From Bacillota bacterium (lineage in GTDB: Bacteria > Bacillota > Clostridia > Peptostreptococcales > Anaerovoracaceae): a DNA stretch of 42,987 bases. Both the position numbers and the translations under genes were made by a program. Position 1 is the first letter of the stretch; every line of letters begins with the position of its first letter. Below, piece after piece: positions 15,379-21,327 of the stretch. The notes beneath the pieces are model-generated. The model worked only from the letters and a program-made list of their open reading frames with translations, ran no database searches and was not told the DNA's origin. Location of the stretch: the NCBI GenBank assembly GCA_016293805.1, contig JAEDDI010000013.1:1-42987 (forward strand), read 5' to 3'.

Positions 15379-16491
15379 TCACCGTTTTAACCCTAACTCC
15401 TCCGAAGCCTTCACAAGTTCATCCCTTATTGAAATATGCTGCGGACATGCACTCTCGCATCTGCCGCACCTTATACAGTCAGAAGGCTCTTTCTTTTCTT
15501 CATATAACAATTCAAGCTCTTTTTTCTGTCTTTCCCTGCCGCCATACAGCATATAATTGTTGAGAGCGGAAAATGTCTCAGGTATGGCTATATTTTCCGG
15601 ACATACCTTTACGCAGTAGCAGCACGACGTACACGGCACAGTCTTCTGCTTTGAAAGTTCTTCCATGGCTCTTTTCAGAGCCTCTCTGTGTTTTTGTGAC
15701 AATCCGTTAAAGTTTCTCATTGCAGATATATTATCCTCAGTCTGCTCTATGCTGCTCATTCCTGAAAGCACGGTCACTACCCCCTCAAGATCAGCTGCAA
15801 ACCTTACAGCCCATGATGCCGGGGAAGAGTCCTTTTCAACAGATTCGAATATCTTCCTTACACTGACAGGCGGTGTAGCAAGAAGTCCTCCCTTAACAGG
15901 TTCCATCACGATAATCTGTTTACCGTGTCTAAGTGCCGTCTCATAGCATGCTCTCGACTGTATTCTGTCGTTTTCCCAGTCTGCATAATTAATCTGAAGC
16001 TGCACAAAATCAGCTTCCGGATGTCTGATTAATATCTCATCCAGTTCGTCGGCAGTAGAGTGAAATGAAAAGCCGGCTCTGCGTATTCTGCCTTCATTCT
16101 TCATATCCTTAACAAAACTCCAGAGATCAAATCTATCGTAAAGTTCAGTCCTCTCATCTCCAAGATTGTGAAGAAGATAGTAATCGAAATATCCGGCACC
16201 TGTTCTCCTGAGCGATTCGTCAAGCTGCTTTACAGCATCTTCCCGCGTGCTGCAGTCAGCCCATGCAGCCATCTTGGATGCCAGCAGATATCTGTCTCTG
16301 GGATATCTGTTTACCAGTATCTCCCTTGTTGCATCTTCAGATCCTTCATATACATACGCAGTATCAAAATAGCAGAAACCCGCTTCAATAAAGAGGTCAA
16401 CCATCTTCTTCGACTGCTCGAGATCTATCGACTTATCCTCGAGCCTTGGAAGCCTCATCAGTCCAAATCCCAATTTTCCTTTACTGTTCAT
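15379..16491 (-). CDS. Aldo/keto reductase with C-terminal ferredoxin domain
   Basis: A TIM-barrel NAD(P)H-dependent oxidoreductase of the YccK/Tas-like iron-sulfur subgroup, 370 aa. The barrel (1-280) shows the expected catalytic set: Asp and Tyr in CYFDTAYVYEGSE, Lys in LLASKMAAW and His in YYLLHNLGD. The C-terminal 80 residues carry two clusters, CTSCCYCVKVCP and CIRCGRCESACP, the second followed by the QHISIRDEL segment. Its first 11 nt overlap the niaR end, implying translational coupling. The substrate is unknown; the ferredoxin domain suggests redox coupling beyond simple NADPH-dependent carbonyl reduction. Pairing with an NAD-responsive repressor hints at a pyridine-nucleotide related role, which is inference. 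Confidence 0.9.
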   Translation of the reverse strand: MNSKGKLGFGLMRLPRLEDKSIDLEQSKKMVDLFIEAGFCYFDTAYVYEGSEDATREILVNRYPRDRYLLASKMAAWADCSTREDAVKQLDESLRRTGAGYFDYYLLHNLGDERTELYDRFDLWSFVKDMKNEGRIRRAGFSFHSTADELDEILIRHPEADFVQLQINYADWENDRIQSRACYETALRHGKQIIVMEPVKGGLLATPPVSVRKIFESVEKDSSPASWAVRFAADLEGVVTVLSGMSSIEQTEDNISAMRNFNGLSQKHREALKRAMEELSKQKTVPCTSCCYCVKVCPENIAIPETFSALNNYMLYGGRERQKKELELLYEEKKEPSDCIRCGRCESACPQHISIRDELVKASEELGLKR

Positions 16492-17047
16492 TGGCGCTCT
16501 CCTTCTTGTCCTTCCAGAAGTCTATAGGTTCATAGTCCTGAAGCGGCGCAAGGAAGTTTCTTTCTTCAAGTTTCTTCTGGATAATATCAAGAGTTTCTTC
16601 ATCCGCTGCAGCAACAGTGTGGTAATGATATCCCGATGTTATATTCATAAGAAGGCTGGATTTACCTGTAGCGATATCATCCATAAACCTGTCTATATCC
16701 AGTTTGTTCTTAATATCCATCTCAGCCCTTACAGTACCGTATACGCGATGAAATACGAACACATCACATATGCGGCCGCCGTAATCAACTATAAGGGAAA
16801 GCTCTTCTATCACCTGTTCATCAGAATGCTGCATCTTAAACACTCTTCTGCATTCTTTGTTGCTCATAAGCACATAACCCAGGTTTGTAGAGATAATATC
16901 GTTTCCGTTAGCGCGAAGAAGCGCTATATCCTGAACAATCACCTGTCTGCTTACTTCCAGTCTTCCTGCAAGCGTTTTCCCCGAAACAGCTGTCTGGCTT
17001 TCCTGCAGTATTGTAAGAAGTTTCTCTCTTCTGTCGTTTCCATTCAT
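16481..17047 (-). CDS. niaR: NiaR-family transcriptional repressor of NAD biosynthesis
   Basis: The 188-aa protein has an N-terminal winged helix of the HTH_11 class (about 5-60; REKLLTILQESQTAVSGKTLAGRLEVSRQVIVQDIALLRANG) and a C-terminal 3H domain with its conserved histidines (HSDEQV, VFHRVYG, GYHYHTV) that binds a metal and nicotinic acid. Family members repress NAD synthesis and niacin uptake genes. No nad or nia gene is present in the window, so its target may be elsewhere or may be the reductase it overlaps. Its upstream region contains the inverted heptamers AAAGACA (17131-17137) and TGTCTTT (17064-17070), which could be part of an autoregulatory site. Confidence 0.9.
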   Translation of the reverse strand: MNGNDRREKLLTILQESQTAVSGKTLAGRLEVSRQVIVQDIALLRANGNDIISTNLGYVLMSNKECRRVFKMQHSDEQVIEELSLIVDYGGRICDVFVFHRVYGTVRAEMDIKNKLDIDRFMDDIATGKSSLLMNITSGYHYHTVAAADEETLDIIQKKLEERNFLAPLQDYEPIDFWKDKKESANEQ

Positions 17048-17196
17048 CTTAATCCATGCTCCTTGTCTTTTGTATACACCTTAATTTTATCTCGATTCTC
17101 TCCACGAGTAAAGAAAAAATTAACATATGTAAAGACACTTGTATATTATTGTCCGCATAATGTATAAAACCGGAACAATCCTGTCCTGGTCGCGTA

Positions 17197-17406
17197 CTAT
17201 TCTTCAGGCCATATAATTCTCTGCTCATGCGGAACTTTCTCGAGTTCATCATTCCATCTTTCCGGAATAATCTCCTCAATTGTCACCGCAAAATATTTCC
17301 TGTCCATGTTCATCTCACGTGCCAGAAAATCTCTTGTTTTCTCTGCAAGTTCCCTCTTGACATCATCCGGTCGTCCGGGCCACATTTTAAGATTTATCCA
17401 CGGCAT
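17197..17406 (-). CDS. 4-oxalocrotonate tautomerase-like protein
   Basis: The start is set at the ATG giving MPWINLKMWPGR, because this family needs Pro1 as the catalytic base after Met removal; an AGGTG site precedes it. At 69 aa it is a typical small tautomerase subunit. Pro1 and Arg11 (numbering without Met) match the canonical enzyme, but Arg39 is replaced by Ala (YFAVTIEE), so classical 4-oxalocrotonate chemistry is doubtful. It lies 5 nt after the hydro-lyase beta subunit, at the end of that operon. Since a tartrate-type dehydratase releases enol-oxaloacetate, ketonisation of that product is an attractive but untested role. Confidence 0.8.
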   Translation of the reverse strand: MPWINLKMWPGRPDDVKRELAEKTRDFLAREMNMDRKYFAVTIEEIIPERWNDELEKVPHEQRIIWPEE

Positions 17407-17411
17407 CTTCT

Positions 17412-17969
17412 TCACCTGCTTTCAAGGTATTCTCTCCTTCCTGTCTCATAGAGGTTGTTTCCGCAGCAGTCAATTATGACTACAAGAGGCATGTCCTCTA
17501 CATACAGTTTTCTCAGAGCCTCGGCGCCAAGGTCTTCGTATGCTATAAGTTCTGAGCTTTTTATGCATTTTGCAAGAAGGGCTCCGGCACCGCCTACTGC
17601 TCCGAAATAGACTCCGCAGTGTTCCTTCATTGCTTCTATAACTTCAGGAAGTCTCGCTCCCTTTCCTATCATGCCACGCGCCCCTGCAGCCATCATGGCG
17701 GGTGCGTATGCATCCATCCTTCCGCTAGTTGTCGGCCCTGCAGATCCTATTACTTGTCCCGGTTTTGCAGGTGATGGTCCCACGTAATATATTGTGGCAT
17801 TTTCGGGATCAAAAGGAAGAGGCTCTCCCTTTGCAAGAGATTCACACATCCTTTTGTGGCCTGCATCCCTTGATGTATATACTGTTCCCGTTACAAGAAC
17901 GCTGTCCCCGGCTCTGAGAGTCTTTGCAAGTTCCTTTGTCAGAGGCAGTTTTATCTTTCTTTTTTCCAT
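17412..17969 (-). CDS. Class I fumarate/tartrate-type hydro-lyase, beta subunit
   Basis: The 185-aa protein corresponds to the C-terminal half of class I fumarases and to TtdB/FumB-beta of two-subunit enzymes. The family signature GSAGPTTSGRMD is present near residues 76-87, followed by GARGMIGKG and the terminal VIIDCCGNNLYE segment. It starts at the base directly after the alpha-subunit stop (no intergenic base), with its AGGTGATTT site inside the alpha gene. The substrate cannot be told from sequence: fumarate/malate, L-tartrate or mesaconate/citramalate are all used by relatives. Adjacent tautomerase favours a product that enolises, but this is weak evidence. Confidence 0.93.
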   Translation of the reverse strand: MEKRKIKLPLTKELAKTLRAGDSVLVTGTVYTSRDAGHKRMCESLAKGEPLPFDPENATIYYVGPSPAKPGQVIGSAGPTTSGRMDAYAPAMMAAGARGMIGKGARLPEVIEAMKEHCGVYFGAVGGAGALLAKCIKSSELIAYEDLGAEALRKLYVEDMPLVVIIDCCGNNLYETGRREYLESR

Positions 17970-18812
17970 TTAAATCACCTCCGATTTGTGACGTGTAACA
18001 TGACAGCTTATATTAACTGCACACGGCATGCCTGCAATATGTGTGGGAAGAGTCTCAATATTGAGTCCTATTGCTGTCGTTCTTCCTCCAAAACCCTGCG
18101 GGCCTATGCCAAGCCTGTTGATTCTGTCCAGAAGTTCAACTTCAAGTTCCGCATAATACGGATCGCTGTTTCTGACATTTACAGGTCTCATCAGAGCCTT
18201 CTTGGCAGCAAGCGCACACTTATCAAAGGTTCCTCCTATCCCGACTCCCACAACCATTGGAGGACATGGGTTTGGCCCTGCTGTCTCGACAGTTTCAACT
18301 ATGAAGTCCTTTATTCCCTCAATTCCCGCAGAAGGCTTGAGCATTGCAATACGGCTCATATTCTCACTTCCAAAACCCTTAGGGCCCACTGTTATCTTCA
18401 CTTCATCTCCCGGCACTATCTCCATCGTAATCATAGCCGGAGTATTATCCCCTGTGTTTCCCCTTCTGACCGGATCGGCCACTACTGATTTTCTCAGGTA
18501 TCCGTTTCCATATCCCCTTCTTACACCTTCGTTGCAGGCCTCGGTCAGATCTCCACCGGTAAAATGAACATCCTGTCCTATTTCAAGAAACACGCATGCC
18601 ATTCCACAGTCCTGACAGACAGGCACATTCTCCTCATCTGCAATGTGGCAGTTTTCAGTTATGTTGTCAAGTATTCCGCATGCAATCGGCCAGTCTTCTT
18701 CCCTGCGGAAGTTTTCCAGCGCCTCTTTTATGTCCCCGGGAAGTCTGCAGTTTGCCTCTATGCAGAGTTTCTCTATTGTATCTGTTATTAGTTTTACGTC
18801 TATTTCCCTCAT
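17970..18812 (-). CDS. Class I fumarate/tartrate-type hydro-lyase, [4Fe-4S] alpha subunit
   Basis: The 280-aa protein carries the catalytic [4Fe-4S] cluster of oxygen-sensitive class I hydro-lyases. Probable ligands are Cys66 (PVCQDCG), Cys183 (PNPCPP) and Cys270 (NISCHVTRH), with spacing like that of tartrate dehydratase TtdA. Other family blocks are GNGYLRKSVVADP, GDNTPAMI, KGFGSENMSR and GIGPQGFGGRTTA. A strong AAAGGAGA site precedes the ATG, but it emerges directly from the T-rich side of a hairpin (18825-18850) that may limit expression. The gene is co-directional with the CobL-like and pspC genes upstream and with beta and tautomerase downstream. Activity on fumarate, tartrate or a methylated analogue is unresolved. 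Confidence 0.93.
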   Translation of the reverse strand: MREIDVKLITDTIEKLCIEANCRLPGDIKEALENFRREEDWPIACGILDNITENCHIADEENVPVCQDCGMACVFLEIGQDVHFTGGDLTEACNEGVRRGYGNGYLRKSVVADPVRRGNTGDNTPAMITMEIVPGDEVKITVGPKGFGSENMSRIAMLKPSAGIEGIKDFIVETVETAGPNPCPPMVVGVGIGGTFDKCALAAKKALMRPVNVRNSDPYYAELEVELLDRINRLGIGPQGFGGRTTAIGLNIETLPTHIAGMPCAVNISCHVTRHKSEVI

Positions 18813-18824
18813 ATCCGTCTCCTT

Positions 18825-18850
18825 TAAAAAGGAACTGATAAACAGTTCCT
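18825..18850 (-). terminator. Hairpin/attenuator between cobL-like gene and hydro-lyase alpha
   Basis: AGGAACTG (18830-18837) pairs with CAGTTCCT (18843-18850) around ATAAA and is followed on the minus strand by five T and then the AAAGGAGA ribosome-binding site of the next gene. It overlaps the stop codon of the CobL-like gene. It may be a partial terminator that sets stoichiometry or a regulated attenuator. Confidence 0.65.
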
Positions 18851-19748
18851 AATCTAATGCATTCGCAGTTATAATCCATGGTGAAGGCTGAGGTTCAAAC
18901 GCATTCTTTGAATCAAGCCTTGTTACTGATATCTGAATAATCTCAATATTTCTCATTCCCTGTTTCTCAAGTATCCCCCGTATATTTCCTGCTACAGTAA
19001 TGTCAAGAGTATATATTACCACCTGTGCCTTCGGATTTCTCTTGAGAAGGAATTCCAGTTCCTGTTCCATTGTTGCCGATGCCACAAGGAATATGACTGC
19101 CGGTGCAGGAAGCCCCTTAAACGTATCAGAATCAACATGATCTCTTATGGCAATATTCTTCAGATCGAAGAAATCAACATGTTCCTCGATTCTGTCTCTT
19201 TCCCTTCCGGAGTATTCGACAGCTATTACAGTTCCCTCGCTTGCGGCAAATGCAGCTTCTATTGCAAGGCTCTCTCCTCCTATAACGCAGACTGTGTCCT
19301 CTCTTGCAATATTCAGTTTGGAAAGGATAACCGAACGTATCTCACTTCCTGCGCCCCTGTTCGATGAGCCTGTCGAATCAAGTCCTGTCTTTGAGACATT
19401 TCTTGCAGTCTCGTTTACAACGAGCATTCCTGCATTTGCGTTTATGCCTCTGTTTATCATATCGCGCACCTTGTCATGTTTGATAGGTCCAGAAGGCTCT
19501 GACCCCTCGTTATACCACACCTCGCATTCACCAAGACCTGCACTCCACATATGATAGAAAATCTCAGAATCTCCCGCTTCCATGAATGCCATAACAGCCT
19601 TGTTAGATTCAACGGCAGGTATGAGATTCTTGTCCTTCTTTGTTACATCCATCATCTTGATTTTCTCAAGTGCAACAGGCGTATTGTCCGCAAAGTATTT
19701 AAGCCATGCAAGAATTATCTCATTTGTGAAAATGTTTTCGTCTCTCAT
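18849..19748 (-). CDS. Divergent CobL/CbiT-like methyltransferase-fold protein, function unknown
   Basis: The C-terminal half (about 130-299) follows the CbiT fold: SEIRSVILSKLNIAREDTVCVIGGESLAIEAAFAASEGTVIAVE resembles the linker and motif I of precorrin-6Y methyltransferase, but the canonical GAGSG is GGESL, so SAM binding is doubtful. Residues about 50-115 resemble the C-terminal half of CbiE (GLGECEVWYNEGSEPSGPI...MLVVNE), so the whole looks like a shortened CbiE-CbiT (CobL) protein lacking the CbiE N-terminal half. No other corrinoid gene is in the window. It has a CGGAGG site, lies 16 nt after pspC and precedes the hydro-lyase genes. It may be a pseudo-enzyme or use another substrate; a role with the hydro-lyase is possible from context alone. 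Confidence 0.6.
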   Translation of the reverse strand: MRDENIFTNEIILAWLKYFADNTPVALEKIKMMDVTKKDKNLIPAVESNKAVMAFMEAGDSEIFYHMWSAGLGECEVWYNEGSEPSGPIKHDKVRDMINRGINANAGMLVVNETARNVSKTGLDSTGSSNRGAGSEIRSVILSKLNIAREDTVCVIGGESLAIEAAFAASEGTVIAVEYSGRERDRIEEHVDFFDLKNIAIRDHVDSDTFKGLPAPAVIFLVASATMEQELEFLLKRNPKAQVVIYTLDITVAGNIRGILEKQGMRNIEIIQISVTRLDSKNAFEPQPSPWIITANALD

Positions 19749-19764
19749 GTTATCCTCCGTTTAA

Positions 19765-20031
19765 TTAATCCTTCACTTCATAATCAGCGTCATGCGCTCT
19801 TGCTCTCATGTCATCGAACTCTCTTTGTCTTTCAAAATTTATCTGAGCCTCACTCGGCATGAGAACGGCAGAAGCGATATAAAGGAGTATTCCGCTGCCT
19901 CCAAGCAGACAGAACACCACAAAAGCAATCCTTATAACTGTCGAATCGATACCCAGTCTCTCTCCTATTCCTCCGCACACTCCGAATATCATTCTGTCTG
20001 CTGATGATTTATGAAGTCTTTTCTTTTCCAT
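19765..20031 (-). CDS. PspC-domain small membrane protein
   Basis: At 88 aa it carries the PspC signature: a basic start (KKRLHKSSADRMIFGVCGGIGERLGIDSTVIRIAFVV) followed by a hydrophobic hairpin (about 32-58; FCLLGGSGILLYIASAVLMP) and a charged soluble tail of about 30 residues. An AAAGGAGAT site lies 6 nt before ATG. Such proteins act in envelope-stress sensing, sometimes as toxin-like membrane proteins or as partners of PspA, but no pspA or liaIH homologue is nearby. Here it leads a transcript that continues into the CobL-like gene 16 nt away. Confidence 0.88.
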   Translation of the reverse strand: MEKKRLHKSSADRMIFGVCGGIGERLGIDSTVIRIAFVVFCLLGGSGILLYIASAVLMPSEAQINFERQREFDDMRARAHDADYEVKD

Positions 20032-20070
20032 ACTAATCTCCTTTCATTTTACCACATTACCCATATTTAG

Positions 20071-20099
20071 AATATACAATATGCATTTTCTGTTTACAA
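20071..20099 (-). promoter_or_regulatory. Promoter candidate for pspC and downstream genes
   Basis: -35 TTGTAA (20094-20099) and -10 TATATT (20071-20076) are separated by 17 bp, about 40 bp before the pspC start. Confidence 0.5.
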
Positions 20100-20143
20100 T
20101 AGTAAAACGCGCGCAATAAACTTCCCTATTTTTCCCTGAAAAA

Positions 20144-20172
20144 GCAAAAACCCCGGATCCAGTTATCCGGGG
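20144..20172 (-). terminator. Intrinsic terminator of the rpsF-ssb-rpsR operon
   Basis: CCCCGGAT (20151-20158) pairs with ATCCGGGG (20165-20172) around a six-base loop, and five T followed by GCTTTTTC occur on the minus strand. It is 16 nt after the rpsR stop. Confidence 0.9.
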
Positions 20173-20188
20173 TGTGTATGTGCCGCAA

Positions 20189-20428
20189 TTATTCTGCAAC
20201 GTAAGGTAATAAAGCTACGATTCTTGCTCTCTTAACAGCCTTAGTAACCTCTCTCTGGTGCATTGCGCATGTTCCAGTGATTCTCTTAGGAAGAATCTTG
20301 CCTCTTTCTGTTACATACTTCTTAAGCTTGTCAACATCCTTGTAATCGATTGTTTCAGCCTTATCTGCACAGAACTGGCAAACCTTTTTTCTTCTCATTC
20401 CGTTGCCGCGTCTTCTGTTTTCCATCAT
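20189..20428 (-). CDS. rpsR: 30S ribosomal protein bS18
   Basis: Binds the platform of the small subunit with bS6. The 79-aa protein carries the family blocks CQFCADKAETIDYKDVDKLKKYV and GKILPKRITGTCAMHQREVTKAVKRARIVALLPYV. The CxxC pair with the later Cys and His suggests a zinc-binding form. Two adjacent ATG codons (20428, 20425) could start translation; the AAAGGAG spacing favours the first. It is last in the rpsF-ssb-rpsR operon, 23 nt after ssb. Confidence 0.98.
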   Translation of the reverse strand: MMENRRRGNGMRRKKVCQFCADKAETIDYKDVDKLKKYVTERGKILPKRITGTCAMHQREVTKAVKRARIVALLPYVAE

Positions 20429-20451
20429 GGTTATACTCCTTTCCTTTCGAA

Positions 20452-20874
20452 TTAGAACGGTACATCATCGTCCATAGCATCAAAACCAGCAGGTGGTTCA
20501 GGAGAAGGCACTCCCATTCCGCCATCAAATCTGTCTGCTTCCGAACGAGTTCCATTACCATTTGCTGAGCCTAAGAACTCAACTCTGTCAGCAACCACGT
20601 CTGTAGTATAAACTGTCTGACCGTCTTTGTTCTGGTAACTGCCTGTCTGGATTCTTCCCTGAACAGCCACCTGTCTGCCCTTACTCATGTAGCGTTCAAC
20701 AAGTTCAGCGGTCTTTCCGAAACATGTAATTCTGATGAAGTCCGCCTTCTTCTCCTCCCCTGATCTTACGGGTCTGTCAACAGCAAGCGAGAAAGTGGCT
20801 ACTGCCATCTGGCTTGTTGTATATCTAACCTCAGGATCTCTGGTGAGTCTTCCGATTAATACTACACTATTCAT
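20452..20874 (-). CDS. ssb: Single-stranded DNA-binding protein
   Basis: The 140-aa protein has an N-terminal OB fold (1-105; MNSVVLIGRLTRDPEVRYT, VAVQGRIQTGSYQNKDGQTVYTTDVVAD), a glycine- and asparagine-rich linker and the acidic C-terminal tip DDDVPF that recruits repair and replication partners. AAGGGAG precedes ATG. The gene lies between rpsF (14 nt) and rpsR (23 nt), the conserved order of the phylum. The linker is shorter than that of many paralogues. Confidence 0.97.
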   Translation of the reverse strand: MNSVVLIGRLTRDPEVRYTTSQMAVATFSLAVDRPVRSGEEKKADFIRITCFGKTAELVERYMSKGRQVAVQGRIQTGSYQNKDGQTVYTTDVVADRVEFLGSANGNGTRSEADRFDGGMGVPSPEPPAGFDAMDDDVPF

Positions 20875-20888
20875 TATGGGCTCCCTTC

Positions 20889-21176
20889 TTATTTCACGTC
20901 CTTGTTGATAATCATATGTCTGATTACCGCGTCAGAAATCTTTAATCTTCTGTCAAGTTCCTTAGGTAACTCAGGGCTGGCCTGGAATGTTACTACCACG
21001 TAGTATCCTTCGTTCTTCTTCTGGATAGGGTACGCAAGCTTTCTAAGTCCCCATTCGTCTACTTCTCCAACTGTTCCGTCTGCTTCAATGATGCCCTTTA
21101 CAGCTTCAACTGTTGCAGCCTTCTTCTCGTCTTCTAAAGTAGGATCGATAACGAACATAAGCTCATAGTTTGTCAT
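20889..21176 (-). CDS. rpsF: 30S ribosomal protein bS6
   Basis: The start is the ATG giving MTNYELMFVIDPTL, which has a near-perfect GAGGAGGTG site; an open frame running 26 codons further upstream crosses the structured leader and is not coding. The 95-aa product has the ferredoxin-like bS6 fold, with EWGLRKLAYPIQKKNEGYYVVVTFQA and a DRRLKISDAVIRHMIINKD ending. It heterodimerises with bS18 encoded two genes downstream. Expression is likely to be fed back through the folded leader at 21205-21254. Confidence 0.97.
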   Translation of the reverse strand: MTNYELMFVIDPTLEDEKKAATVEAVKGIIEADGTVGEVDEWGLRKLAYPIQKKNEGYYVVVTFQASPELPKELDRRLKISDAVIRHMIINKDVK

Positions 21177-21204
21177 GTCTTTCACCTCCTCATGGACTTT
21201 TACG

Positions 21205-21254
21205 GTGCCGGGTCTGGATGCATAATGCAGTACACTCGTGTGCACTCCCGACAC
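21205..21254 (-). promoter_or_regulatory. Structured rpsF leader, candidate bS6:bS18 autoregulatory RNA
   Basis: An outer stem GTGTCGGG (21247-21254 region, minus strand) pairs with CCCGGCAC (21205-21212) and encloses two hairpins: AGTGCAC/GTGTACT around ACGA, and TGCA/TGCA around TTA. CCG trinucleotides near the closing stem fit the known bS6:bS18 target, in which CCG is critical. The structure ends about 30 nt before the rpsF start. Identity with the known motif is inferred. Confidence 0.5.
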
Positions 21255-21293
21255 AAGGAAATATTATCTGTGTGCAAAATCACACACTTACTA

Positions 21294-21322
21294 AATATAT
21301 CATTATTGTATATATAATTCAA
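21294..21322 (-). promoter_or_regulatory. Promoter of the rpsF-ssb-rpsR operon
   Basis: -35 TTGAAT (21317-21322) and -10 TATATT (21294-21299) with a 17-bp spacer on the minus strand; the predicted start would give a leader of about 110 nt containing the folded element. An inverted TGTGTG/CACACA (21270-21286 region) lies at the start of the transcript. Confidence 0.55.
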
Positions 21323-21327
21323 GCATT

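Noticed and set aside
14856..15563. Long plus-strand reading frame (235 codons)
   Set aside because: It lies antisense to the acidic protein and to the conserved ferredoxin part of the aldo/keto reductase; its composition looks like a reversed reading of those genes.
21177..21254. N-terminal extension of bS6 by 26 codons
   Set aside because: The extension runs through the structured leader; the ATG at 21176 has a near-perfect ribosome-binding site and gives the family's normal N-terminus.
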